Assembly (NCBI GenBank): GCA_021162845.1
Contig: JAGGXX010000027.1
Span: forward strand, 60,957-124,956
Direction of reading: 5' to 3'
Source: Thermoprotei archaeon
Lineage (GTDB): Archaea > Thermoproteota > Thermoprotei > QMSL01 > B3-G16
DNA length: 64,000 nucleotides
Part shown: in pieces, positions 1 through 7,799 of the stretch
Position numbering within the stretch: position 1 is the stretch's first letter
Layout: every line of letters starts with the position of its first letter
Notes under the pieces: generated by a model
What the model was told of the DNA's origin: nothing
Database searches by the model: none
Seen by the model: only the letters and a program-made list of their open reading frames with translations
Position numbers and translations under genes: made by a program

Positions 1-152
1 AGGGTTCGCACCCTCCTTAAATTAGACGATAGGTCAGTGCTCTTAGAGAATGAGCTCGTAAGCTCTGAAAGCTTTCTCTCCATATCCTCTATCTCAACCT
101 CAACCTCATATACTTTATCTTCTATGGTCACTCTGAACCGCCTACGTTTCAT
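1..152 (-). CDS. Biotin carboxyl carrier-type protein, N-terminal part (runs off the window)
   Basis: The reading frame starts at an ATG at 152 on the minus strand and is open to the window edge. It begins MKRRRFRVTIEDKVYEVEVE, the usual opening of archaeal and bacterial biotin/lipoyl carrier subunits of acyl-CoA carboxylases and decarboxylases (gamma/BCCP). The biotinyl-lysine motif would lie beyond the window. A strong ribosome binding site (AAGGAGGTG) sits just upstream and overlaps the stop of the preceding small gene, so translation is probably coupled. It is the last visible gene of the carboxylase operon. The call rests on the N-terminal pattern and on its position after the carboxyltransferase. 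Confidence 0.6.
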   Translation of the reverse strand, partial: MKRRRFRVTIEDKVYEVEVEIEDMERKLSELTSSFSKSTDLSSNLRRVRT

Positions 153-159
153 CCTTTCA

Positions 160-309
160 TCACCTCCTTAGGATCTCGAGGCGGGCTGCTAGCTTCCAAA
201 GTGAGGTATTATGCTTACCCTCATTAACACTGGCTACGGATCTAGCCTCCTTTAATGTTGAGAAAGCCACAGCAGCTATTAACGCGATGATCCTGGGGTC
301 TTCTTCCAT
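160..309 (-). CDS. Small 49-aa protein of the carboxylase operon
   Basis: This ORF is too short for the supplied track. It starts with ATG 4 nt after the carboxyltransferase stop and ends in a TGA inside the ribosome binding site of the biotin carrier gene. The product begins MEEDPRIIALIAAVAFSTL and ends LWKLAARLEILRR. A hydrophobic N-terminal stretch followed by a short basic tail is typical of the small gamma/delta-like proteins between carboxyltransferase and biotin carrier genes in decarboxylase operons. It may be a small membrane or assembly subunit. No catalytic motif is visible. Spacing and codon use support a real gene; its role is inferred from position. Confidence 0.5.
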   Translation of the reverse strand: MEEDPRIIALIAAVAFSTLKEARSVASVNEGKHNTSLWKLAARLEILRR

Positions 310-313
310 ATTC

Positions 314-1864
314 TCACACAGGCATTATCCCATGCTTTTTAGGTACTTTAGGCTGTAGAGCCCGCTTAGAGCTTAATAATTCTAGGAGCTTTATGAGGAG
401 CGGACGGGTTTCATGAGGTACTATGACTTTGTCTACATAGCCTCGAGACGTAGCAAAGTAGGGGTTAGCGAACCTTTCCCTGTATTGTTTCACGAACTTC
501 TTGATCAGCTCCTCTCTATTCTCCGCCTTTGCTAACTCCCGCTTATATATTATCTCCACGGCTCCTTCAGGGCCCATCACTGCGATTTCAGCGGTAGGCC
601 AGGCTACTACGAAGTCAGCCCGCAAGTGCTTGCTCCCTAACGCTATGTATCCTCCCCCATATGCTTTCCTCACTATCACCGTTATCTTAGGCACTGTGGC
701 CTGAGAATACGCATATATTATCTTAGCACCATGGCGTATCACACCGTTGTGCTCCTGGAAGGTACCAGGCAGGAAGCCAGGCACATCAACGAACGTTATG
801 ATAGGGATATTGAAGGCATCGCAGAATAGCACGAACCTCGATATCTTATCCGAGGAGTTTATATCAAGCGCGCCCGCGTAGACCTTTGGCTGATTTGCTA
901 CTATGCCAACGGGCATGCCGTTAAGCCTTGCAAAGCCCACTATGATATTGGGGGCAAAGAACTTATGCACTTCAAGGAATGAACCTCTATCGACTATATG
1001 CTCTATAATCATATACATGTCGTAAGGCTCCATGGGGTCTAAGGGAACTAGATCGTCTAATTCATAATCCATCCTCTCGGGATCGTCATCGCTTTCTACT
1101 ATAGGAGGGTCCTCCATGTTATTAGAGGGCAGATAACTCAGTAGGTGCCTTATTAGGAGGAGCGCTTCTTCATCTGTTTCACTCATGAAATGCGCTACCC
1201 CGCTCATGGAAGCGTGGACCTCGGCTCCACCTAGTTCTTCGAACGAGACCTCCTCGCCAGTAGCGGCTTTAACTACCTTCGGGCCGGTTATGAACATGAA
1301 GCTCTTCTTCGTCATTATAATGAAGTCTGCCAAGGCCGGGGAATAGACAGCGCCTCCTGCACAGGGACCCATGATAGCTACTATTTGAGGGATGACCCCC
1401 GAGGCCAGTACGTTCCTATGGAATATCTCTCCATAGCCTTTAAGGGAGTCAACACCCTCTTGGATCCTAGCCCCTCCGGAATCATTAAGGCCGATGACGG
1501 GAACTCCTAGCTGCAATGCAGCATCATAGAGCTGACAAATCTTCTTAGCATGCATTTCTCCGACGCTACCACCAATCACCGTGAAGTCCTGAGCGTAGAC
1601 CGCTACTACCCTTCCGTTTATCTTACCGAAGCCCGTTATGACCCCGTCCCCTAAATACCTCTTTTTGTCCATCCCGAAGTCGGTGCATCTATGCATGACG
1701 AATTCATCAAATTCTATGAAACTGCCCGGATCTAAGAGGAGTTCCATTCGTTCCCTGGCCGTGAGTTTACCCGAGGAATGTTGACGAGCAATGTAATTAG
1801 GCCCTCCACCAAGTAGGCTTTTCTGCCTAAGTTCCTCTAGCCTCTTGAAGGGATCTGAGCTCAT
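314..1864 (-). CDS. Acyl-CoA (propionyl/methylmalonyl-CoA) carboxyltransferase subunit
   Basis: The 516-aa protein is full length for the carboxyltransferase subunit of propionyl-/acetyl-CoA carboxylase or methylmalonyl-CoA decarboxylase, which moves carboxyl groups between biotin and an acyl-CoA. Visible hallmarks are the N-terminal crotonase-like motif NDSGGARIQEG, the oxyanion-hole stretch GPCAGGAVYSPAL, and the C-terminal lobe motifs VPGFLPG and RKAYGGGYIALGSK. It is followed by a small protein and a biotin carrier gene and preceded by a PxpC-like gene 12 nt away, so this is one operon. Sequence alone does not separate carboxylase from decarboxylase; no biotin carboxylase gene is in the window. 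Confidence 0.92.
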   Translation of the reverse strand: MSSDPFKRLEELRQKSLLGGGPNYIARQHSSGKLTARERMELLLDPGSFIEFDEFVMHRCTDFGMDKKRYLGDGVITGFGKINGRVVAVYAQDFTVIGGSVGEMHAKKICQLYDAALQLGVPVIGLNDSGGARIQEGVDSLKGYGEIFHRNVLASGVIPQIVAIMGPCAGGAVYSPALADFIIMTKKSFMFITGPKVVKAATGEEVSFEELGGAEVHASMSGVAHFMSETDEEALLLIRHLLSYLPSNNMEDPPIVESDDDPERMDYELDDLVPLDPMEPYDMYMIIEHIVDRGSFLEVHKFFAPNIIVGFARLNGMPVGIVANQPKVYAGALDINSSDKISRFVLFCDAFNIPIITFVDVPGFLPGTFQEHNGVIRHGAKIIYAYSQATVPKITVIVRKAYGGGYIALGSKHLRADFVVAWPTAEIAVMGPEGAVEIIYKRELAKAENREELIKKFVKQYRERFANPYFATSRGYVDKVIVPHETRPLLIKLLELLSSKRALQPKVPKKHGIMPV

Positions 1865-1876
1865 GGCAAAACACGC

Positions 1877-2824
1877 TCAGCTTAGCTCTTCAACCCAGGC
1901 TTCATAGAACTTATGACCAAAATGCAGTCTTACGAGCGTAGCACCCCTTCGCAGGGCGTTAACTGCCATTTCTATGATACGCTTTACCTTATGTATTAAG
2001 CGAGCGTATGCCTCTTCCTCTCTAACAGCAAGCAAGGGGGATATCCTCTTAAAGGAGATCTTGGCTCCTAGCGGAATTCGAGAGAGCATATCTATACTAT
2101 TCCTAGGGAGAAAACCAAGAAGCGGTTGCTCCTCATTCGAAGGATGAGATAATGCCACTAACCTATGTTTTTCACAGATCACTCCCCCTAAGGGGGGATC
2201 CATTTCCTCTAGATCAGAGACCGGTACCGTGCCTTTCGGCTCGAGCACCACACCCATGACCGGATCCTTATCGGCTAGGGCATAATCTTTCAACGCGTTA
2301 TCCGCTTCAGAAAGGAGGACTAGCTTAAGATCAAAGTTATCTACAGTAGGTATATAGCTTGGGGGTAAGTGACGAGCGGGTACCTCTAATAGTAACTCCT
2401 CAAAGGGCATGGTGGTAAGGCGCGGCTCAATTACATCCCCTGGTGCTAAGGAGTAACGCCCAGGGTGAGGTGTTTTAGGAGGAAGAGGGATCTCACCAGC
2501 TATCGCCATATATGCTACTGATCCCTCTTCCTCCGTCGATATGGAGATCTTACTACCCTTCCTCACAGGAATGCATTCCCAAAGGTTCTTTAATGGCTTC
2601 CTGTCTAATAGGACGTAGGCTTTACCGGTAACTGAGATTATGGCGTCTTCTAGGAATTCAAGCTCTACGAAACCCTTTGTTACCTCTAGGGCTGGAGATA
2701 GCTCCGGATTGCCTACTAATATATTAGATATGGAATACGCATATGCATCGAGCGCCGCTGTACCATGCTTTAGGTCAGTTTCCTTGACTATGAAGGCATT
2801 ACATTGTTTAAGAACCTTGAACAT
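1877..2824 (-). CDS. PxpC/KipA-like (allophanate hydrolase subunit 2 domain) protein
   Basis: At 315 aa it matches the length of the AHS2/KipA family (PxpC of 5-oxoprolinase, and the carboxyltransferase half of urea amidolyase). Family features include the NILVGNPELSPALEVT segment, a 'VTGKAYVLLDRKPL' strand region and YMAIAGEI, which corresponds to the conserved AYLAVAGGI. PxpC normally works with PxpB and PxpA, but neither partner is in the window. It lies 12 nt upstream of a biotin-dependent carboxyltransferase gene in the same direction, so a role linked to the carboxylase is possible. Family membership is fairly clear; function is not. Confidence 0.7.
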   Translation of the reverse strand: MFKVLKQCNAFIVKETDLKHGTAALDAYAYSISNILVGNPELSPALEVTKGFVELEFLEDAIISVTGKAYVLLDRKPLKNLWECIPVRKGSKISISTEEEGSVAYMAIAGEIPLPPKTPHPGRYSLAPGDVIEPRLTTMPFEELLLEVPARHLPPSYIPTVDNFDLKLVLLSEADNALKDYALADKDPVMGVVLEPKGTVPVSDLEEMDPPLGGVICEKHRLVALSHPSNEEQPLLGFLPRNSIDMLSRIPLGAKISFKRISPLLAVREEEAYARLIHKVKRIIEMAVNALRRGATLVRLHFGHKFYEAWVEELS

Positions 2825-3231
2825 CGCTCGAACACCTAGTTCGACAGTTACTTGAGTATCTCTTTAACGATCGTCGAGTATTTAAGGCTTCATGAAGGCG
2901 CCAAGGTAGCTTGAAGAACAATTTAGCTTCAGTTGATGAATTGTTAAAGAGCAGATACCTTATAAGCGTTACCGTTTGTCCCTGCTACTTCATTCTATTT
3001 CCTAGGACTATATCGTTTTTATAGTACTGAACACTGGAGTATCGCCCAGTGTAGGCTTAGAGCAACACTCTCGTCACCTAGGCAGGCACACAAGAAAAGC
3101 AAGACAAATAAATAAAAATGTTATTGAAATAAAAAGATTAGAAATAAAAAGATACAATTTTATGCTTCAGGTCCCTCAGTACTATAGACACATAAAATAA
3201 GCCTATAATCATTATCTTATGGGTATTCAAT
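2825..3231. other. Intergenic region between divergent genes, about 400 nt
   Basis: No ORF with a credible start, tRNA or repeat is visible. It holds the promoters of the leftward carboxylase operon and of the rightward coiled-coil gene. A TATA-like CTATAAT at 3203-3209 lies 23-29 nt before the TTG start at 3232, fitting a leaderless transcript. The right end is very A/T-rich. Confidence 0.4.
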
Positions 3232-3753
3232 TTGTATAGGAGCCTTAATGACCTGAGGAAGAGGCTAGATAGGCTGGAGGAGGAGATACGATCAATTAGG
3301 AGGGAGGTCGATGCGCTTAAGGATGAATTCTCATATATACGTGAGAGAATTAGCGAGCTTGAGGGGATCATAGAAAGAGGAGTTAAGGTTAGAGGGAGGA
3401 GACGGAGGTCCTATGCTTGGGTCCTAGATCTTCTGAGGGAGCATGGTTTCCTAACTCCTATCACTGAAGGCAACACGGTATCATTATTCAATGCTGAAGG
3501 GAAGAAGGTAGTCGAAATAAGGTACAGGAGATTGTTAGAGAAGGTCATAGAAAGAGCGAAGGTCATACGCGATGAGAGTGGTAGGGAATGGTTGATTGAT
3601 GAGGAGCTCTATGAGAGCCTAATGAGGAAATTACCCCTCAGAAGGGAGGAGGTTTCGAGGGTTTTAAACGAGAAAGAAGAGAAACTTCTTGAGCTCTTAA
3701 ATAGGGCGGGCTATGTCCTGCTTAAAGGCAGAGCTTATGTAAAGGCTACCTAA
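3232..3753 (+). CDS. Hypothetical coiled-coil protein (173 aa)
   Basis: Residues 1-50 form a highly charged heptad-rich coiled coil (LRKRLDRLEEEIRSIRREVD). A basic patch (RGRRRR) follows, then an alpha/beta C-terminal region with segments like VSLFNAEGKKVVEIRYRRL. I recognise no characterised family; such proteins are common in hyperthermophilic archaea. The start is a TTG without a ribosome binding site but with a TATA-like box at the right distance. Its stop overlaps the convergent ATP-grasp gene by about 4 nt. A DNA-binding or structural role is possible but unproven. Confidence 0.6.
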   Translation: MYRSLNDLRKRLDRLEEEIRSIRREVDALKDEFSYIRERISELEGIIERGVKVRGRRRRSYAWVLDLLREHGFLTPITEGNTVSLFNAEGKKVVEIRYRRLLEKVIERAKVIRDESGREWLIDEELYESLMRKLPLRREEVSRVLNEKEEKLLELLNRAGYVLLKGRAYVKAT

Positions 3754-4823
3754 ATAACCCTTAACTTCTCACCGCGAGGAGTTAATAGGATGGCCCCCGC
3801 GTCAAGATGCCTGACTAAGATTAGGCCTTCGGGATATATGTTAAATCCGAGTTTATTGACTTCGTCTAACTCACCTAATCCCAGTTTCACGTAGAGATAA
3901 GGCATATTGAACATAGGATCGAGCTTAAGGGCCTTTATAGTAGCATAGGACCATAATGCGAGGGTAGTATGAGCCTTTATGTTTACCTCGGTCACATGGG
4001 GGATCCCTGAGGCATCCTCTTTGAGATCCACACAGTAGAAGCCTGAAGGGGACGGATCTATAGCCTTAACAGCCCTGAAGGCAATATCATTTACCTTCTC
4101 ATCATGAATTATTCTAGCTACAGTAGGCGTACCCGTGATCCTCGAGGGCGAGAGATGGGGAAATATATAGGCTAGACGTTCCCTGGCATAAGATGCTATT
4201 AGTTCCCCTTTATACCAGAGGCTATCCCAAGCTATATCCCTTCCTGGTAGGTATTCCTGAAGTATTAATTCTTTCGGCCTTATGATGCCCCTCTTAATCC
4301 ACAGCCTAGCCCATAGTTGAAGCTCCTCGAAGCTACTCACTGGTAAGCTTAATCTACCGCCAGCTCCCTTTCTAGCTCTAATCCACCCCTTTTTCATCTC
4401 CCTTAAGAAGCACTCGATGTCCGGATCCGTATAAAGTCTGGTCTCCGGCACGGGTACGTTAGCTTCCTTTAAGCGTAGGTATGTGAGGTATTTATCTCTA
4501 GCAACCTTGATGACCTCAGAATTCGGTATCAGCATTGGAACGGGGACTTCATCCCTCCTTGCGGATAACACCTCTACTTCAACTTCAGGTTGAGGATGTA
4601 TGAATTCCACTTTATGCTCCTTCACTATCCTGAGTATCAAATGCAAGAAGTCGGGATCATCATGTCTAGGGCTCTTATACCGGACGTCTACGGGTGCAAG
4701 GAGTAAATAATAATAATGATAATCTGTTCCTACGATGAACAGCCTTTCTGGGGCCATTCTAAGGGCACGTACGAAGTTTATACCACCGACACCACCAGCT
4801 CCGGTTATCAGTATGCGCCTCAT
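3750..4823 (-). CDS. ATP-grasp family protein (carbamoyl-phosphate-synthase-like)
   Basis: The 357-aa protein opens with a Rossmann-like ITGAGGVGGINFVRAL and continues through the pre-ATP-grasp region. The ATP-grasp core follows (DKYLTYLRLKEANVPVPET, then IRARKGAGGRLSLPV and the metal-binding FYCVDLKEDASG...VTEVNIKAH). Enzymes of this fold join a carboxylate to an amine or thiol through an acyl-phosphate. It is the most downstream gene of a surface-glycan cluster and is followed only by a convergent gene. This suggests it modifies a sugar or lipid precursor, or a peptide part of the envelope. The substrate cannot be read from the sequence. Confidence 0.75.
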   Translation of the reverse strand: MRRILITGAGGVGGINFVRALRMAPERLFIVGTDYHYYYLLLAPVDVRYKSPRHDDPDFLHLILRIVKEHKVEFIHPQPEVEVEVLSARRDEVPVPMLIPNSEVIKVARDKYLTYLRLKEANVPVPETRLYTDPDIECFLREMKKGWIRARKGAGGRLSLPVSSFEELQLWARLWIKRGIIRPKELILQEYLPGRDIAWDSLWYKGELIASYARERLAYIFPHLSPSRITGTPTVARIIHDEKVNDIAFRAVKAIDPSPSGFYCVDLKEDASGIPHVTEVNIKAHTTLALWSYATIKALKLDPMFNMPYLYVKLGLGELDEVNKLGFNIYPEGLILVRHLDAGAILLTPRGEKLRVI

Positions 4824-4846
4824 CGCCTCATCGCACCAGCAAGTCC

Positions 4847-5608
4847 CTAATGAGCCCTAGAACTCATATAAACGTTATATGCATCAATACACCTTAGGAA
4901 TTCATGCTCGTGTTCGTGAAGCCACCATAACAATTTCGAATAGAGCCTACCGCCCTTCATTCTGAAGGATTCCTGGTGAAAGAGGAGCACTATAAACTGT
5001 GAACCACTATTGATGGCCCTCTTAAGCTTCCATTCCATGAACCTCCATGCTGAGTCCTCGCCTAGATGTAATCGTCCAAAGAGATCCGCGTCCATAAGCG
5101 TTATAGGCAACTCTAGCAAGGAATCCCTTATCAGATAGGGATCGTATCTCCCAGCGGTCTCGCATCGAATGCTCGAATCATAGCGGAAGCCCAGATTAGC
5201 ATAGAGGCTAAGGACCCATTCATCGCAGATCAGGTAATGGGAGCGTACGCCCATGGGTCTAAGGCCCAAGTAATCGCGGAGATAGTTCAGTTGCATGCGA
5301 ATAAGGCCGTCTCCTTGGATCCTCTCCACAACAGCATGAAGGCCTATTTCCCATCCTTCATCGCTCAACGACTTCAATTCATCGAAGACTGGATCTAAGG
5401 GAAATAGGAATGCGGGAATGAAGAACGTGGACTTGGCACCCACATCGTCCTCTATATCAGCGATTCTATGGAAATTATCATACAGATTGGTCAGGCCTAA
5501 GAGGTGAGCTATAAGGTCAGTTAACCTGAAACGAGACCTTATGCGTAGTACATGGGACATGGGCTTCGATACGGAATCTGCATCGTGCGTGAGCACTATG
5601 TACGTCAT
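4847..5608 (-). CDS. Polysaccharide deacetylase-like (NodB-fold) protein
   Basis: The product has a NodB-type layout: MTYIVLTHDADS at the start (family motif 1 with metal-binding Asp), AKSTFFIPAF, GWEIGLHA (motif 2) and MGVRSHYLICD (motif 3). Strand FRYDSSI follows. The ORF track extends 16 codons further upstream. I prefer the ATG at 5608, because the conserved THDAD strand starts there and a TTTAAA box lies 23-28 nt upstream, fitting leaderless initiation. The HxxxH pair of classic deacetylases is not clear, so it may hydrolyse a different amide. It sits between a GT4 and an ATP-grasp gene in the glycan cluster. Confidence 0.75.
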   Translation of the reverse strand: MTYIVLTHDADSVSKPMSHVLRIRSRFRLTDLIAHLLGLTNLYDNFHRIADIEDDVGAKSTFFIPAFLFPLDPVFDELKSLSDEGWEIGLHAVVERIQGDGLIRMQLNYLRDYLGLRPMGVRSHYLICDEWVLSLYANLGFRYDSSIRCETAGRYDPYLIRDSLLELPITLMDADLFGRLHLGEDSAWRFMEWKLKRAINSGSQFIVLLFHQESFRMKGGRLYSKLLWWLHEHEHEFLRCIDAYNVYMSSRAH

Positions 5609-5630
5609 GCCATAACCAAAAATAGTGTGT

Positions 5631-5636
5631 TTAAAG
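5631..5636 (-). promoter_or_regulatory. TATA box for the NodB-like gene
   Basis: TTTAAA lies 23-28 nt before the ATG at 5608, the normal spacing from an archaeal TATA box to a leaderless start. It supports the shorter start. Confidence 0.4.
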
Positions 5637-5710
5637 TCATTATTAGCGTTACCCAATATTCGCGGATCCTAATGAAGTAGCATGGCCTCTCCGTTCATTA
5701 ACTCCTCCCT

Positions 5711-6880
5711 CTAAGTCGAAGCGAGCTCATCTACGTACTTGATTATCTTTACCTTGTATTCATCTTCAGAGAAGGCATGAGCCCGTCTCAGGGACAGGGA
5801 GCTATAATGGTTCCAGAGATCCTCATCGGAGAGCAACGAGTATATTTTCTCGCTTAGCTCATCGACATCCTCAAATGCGAGACCCCATCTGCCTTTCTCT
5901 ATTATGTCCTCGTATGGGCCGCCACTTTTGTGAACTATAACGGCTAAGCCTGAGGCCATGGCCTGTACTACGGATATCCCGAAGTGCTCATTAACCATCG
6001 CATGCACATAGACCTTACATCTACCTAATACATCCAGGAGATCGGCGAAGGGCGCATCAGGCATCATGATGACGCGATTCTCTATACTGAGCTTCTTGGC
6101 TAGTTCCCTTAGCTCATGCATGTACCTGATAGAGCCCGTGGCCTGAGAAGAACCTATCAGATATAACTTTGATCCTTCTACCTCTTCAGCGACTTTCGAG
6201 AATGCCTTGATTATCACCTCAAAGCGCTTCTCCCTTACGAAACGCCCTACGCTTACTATGCTAGCCTCTCGGCCTTCCCGTTTCTCATTCCAAAAGGACC
6301 TTATGTCTACTGGTGGATAGACTACGTCTGCCTCAACGCCCCACACCTCTTTTATCTTCGCTTTAGTGAAATTAGAATTCGTGAGTACGATCTCTTCGCC
6401 GCTTGGCTTCCATTTCCTCAGAAGCCAGACGTAAGGTCTAGCGTAGAGGTTTAAGGGGAACCTTTTGTAACGCGGACTTTCCATGATGGCCAAGGACGTG
6501 GGATAATGGCAATAGAGGATGTACTTACCCTTTAGGGAAAATGGAATCATATCACCGTGGGTATTTATGATAAGATCGAGTTTGCCTCCTTCTAATAACC
6601 TCTTAGCGGTCAGCATCACGAGTATACGCTGATATAGTGAGAACTTGTTGACACCAGAGAGAAGCCCATGAAGTGGACGTATATGTTTACCGACCTTTAG
6701 CTCACGGCCATAAGATGTTCGTATGCTCTCTGAGACCGTTTCAAGGGAGGAGTCATTCGAGATTAACCATACGTCGATATCGGCGTCCCTTAATGCCTCA
6801 ATGGTAACCATTGCTAAGAACTCACCCCCGCCCCGGGCGGTAAGTCTATGATGCACCACTCCGACTCTCATAGTTTTCAT
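5711..6880 (-). CDS. GT4-family glycosyltransferase (ALG11-like N-terminal half)
   Basis: The 389-aa GT-B enzyme has an N-terminal glycine-rich acceptor-side motif (HHRLTARGGGEFLAM) and an ILYCHYPTSLA segment reminiscent of ALG11/ALG2-type mannosyltransferases. The donor-side domain follows, with TNSNFTKAKIKEVWGV, VYPPVDI, SVGRFVREKRFE and NEHFGISVVQAMASG. It transfers a nucleotide-activated sugar to a glycan or polyprenyl-linked acceptor at the inner face of the membrane. The usual EX7E signature reads E-X7-Q, an unusual change of the second Glu. It lies in one direction with a flippase and a kinase-like gene, consistent with lipid-linked oligosaccharide assembly. Confidence 0.88.
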   Translation of the reverse strand: MKTMRVGVVHHRLTARGGGEFLAMVTIEALRDADIDVWLISNDSSLETVSESIRTSYGRELKVGKHIRPLHGLLSGVNKFSLYQRILVMLTAKRLLEGGKLDLIINTHGDMIPFSLKGKYILYCHYPTSLAIMESPRYKRFPLNLYARPYVWLLRKWKPSGEEIVLTNSNFTKAKIKEVWGVEADVVYPPVDIRSFWNEKREGREASIVSVGRFVREKRFEVIIKAFSKVAEEVEGSKLYLIGSSQATGSIRYMHELRELAKKLSIENRVIMMPDAPFADLLDVLGRCKVYVHAMVNEHFGISVVQAMASGLAVIVHKSGGPYEDIIEKGRWGLAFEDVDELSEKIYSLLSDEDLWNHYSSLSLRRAHAFSEDEYKVKIIKYVDELAST

Positions 6881-6896
6881 CGCCTTACTTAACGTG

Positions 6897-7799
6897 CTAC
6901 TTCTCCTTTGGGCCCAAGAGATGTGTTCGTATTATGTTATTTATATCCTCCTGAACTACGTCAAAATCACGTTCAGTATTGAGAATTGGAGCATGTAGCC
7001 TCTTAGCCAAGTTAAAGAAGGCTTTCCGGGCCTTATAATAATACCAAAGGGGATGCTCTGCTCCACGACGTTGAAAGGATATCTTAGGATCCACATCGAA
7101 GACTATGAGTAGGTGAGGACGAGGCACCAAGCGCAGGTAGACCTTCTCCAAGGGCCTGGGCATGGGATAGCCGAGGCATTTAAAGCGTATGTAGTAATCG
7201 TAGAAGTACCTATCGGCTATGACCCACTCGCCCTTAAGCATATGAAAGAGCAGACGTAGGCCTATGTAGGCCCAATTATCAATGTATTGGGCTATGGGGC
7301 GTATTTTGGGCAGTATGCCCCGCCTTAGGTGCAGGCGGAACCCAGGGGAGTACGTCCTAACCTCATCCTCACTTACCCTAACGATCTTACGTTTAGCTAG
7401 GGAAAAGAGAGTAACTAGGGGATGCCTGAAGAAGTGATAATAAGTGACCGGGACGCCTAGGCCCTTAAGCCACAACGCAGTTTCCTTCGCATGGGTTGAC
7501 TTACCGGATCCGTCTATTCCGGTGAAAACTATGAGCTTCCATCTCCGCATCCTTCGTAAGCTTTCATCGTTTAGGACGAGTGATATTATAAGGGGTATCG
7601 ACGATAGAAGGATCGGAAGGACCTCAAGGATAGCAAGAGCACATATCATCACCCTTATGGTATTGGCCTTGTCCCTTGTTAGGGCGAAAAAGAGCAGAGG
7701 CAAAAACATCACTAGTAACATCATTAGAGGGACATCGAGGAATACCCTTAAGCTTATCAGAAATATGTATTCGAGCACTAGAAGTATCTTCATCTTCAT
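6897..7799 (-). CDS. Membrane-anchored thymidylate-kinase-like protein
   Basis: Residues 1-78 are hydrophobic and form about three membrane helices. A P-loop kinase domain of the thymidylate-kinase type follows, with Walker A GIDGSGKST at 94-102, the DR motif VIADRYFYDYYIRF and VDPKISFQRRG in the lid region. True Tmk enzymes are soluble and about 200 aa, so fusion to membrane helices and location between a GT and a flippase argue against dTMP synthesis. A kinase for a membrane-bound lipid or sugar carrier is a plausible inference. The gene overlaps the upstream flippase gene by 4 nt, indicating translational coupling. Confidence 0.75.
   Translation of the reverse strand: MKMKILLVLEYIFLISLRVFLDVPLMMLLVMFLPLLFFALTRDKANTIRVMICALAILEVLPILLSSIPLIISLVLNDESLRRMRRWKLIVFTGIDGSGKSTHAKETALWLKGLGVPVTYYHFFRHPLVTLFSLAKRKIVRVSEDEVRTYSPGFRLHLRRGILPKIRPIAQYIDNWAYIGLRLLFHMLKGEWVIADRYFYDYYIRFKCLGYPMPRPLEKVYLRLVPRPHLLIVFDVDPKISFQRRGAEHPLWYYYKARKAFFNLAKRLHAPILNTERDFDVVQEDINNIIRTHLLGPKEK

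Noticed and set aside
2735-2760. A third copy of the palindrome near ACGCATATGC in the PxpC-like gene
   Set aside because: Only the central 10 bp match and the site is inside a coding region; it lacks TGA and TCA ends.
2825-3231. Possible box C/D small RNA (TTGATGA-like motif near 2934)
   Set aside because: The C box is imperfect and no D box or D'/C' pair occurs at the right spacing.
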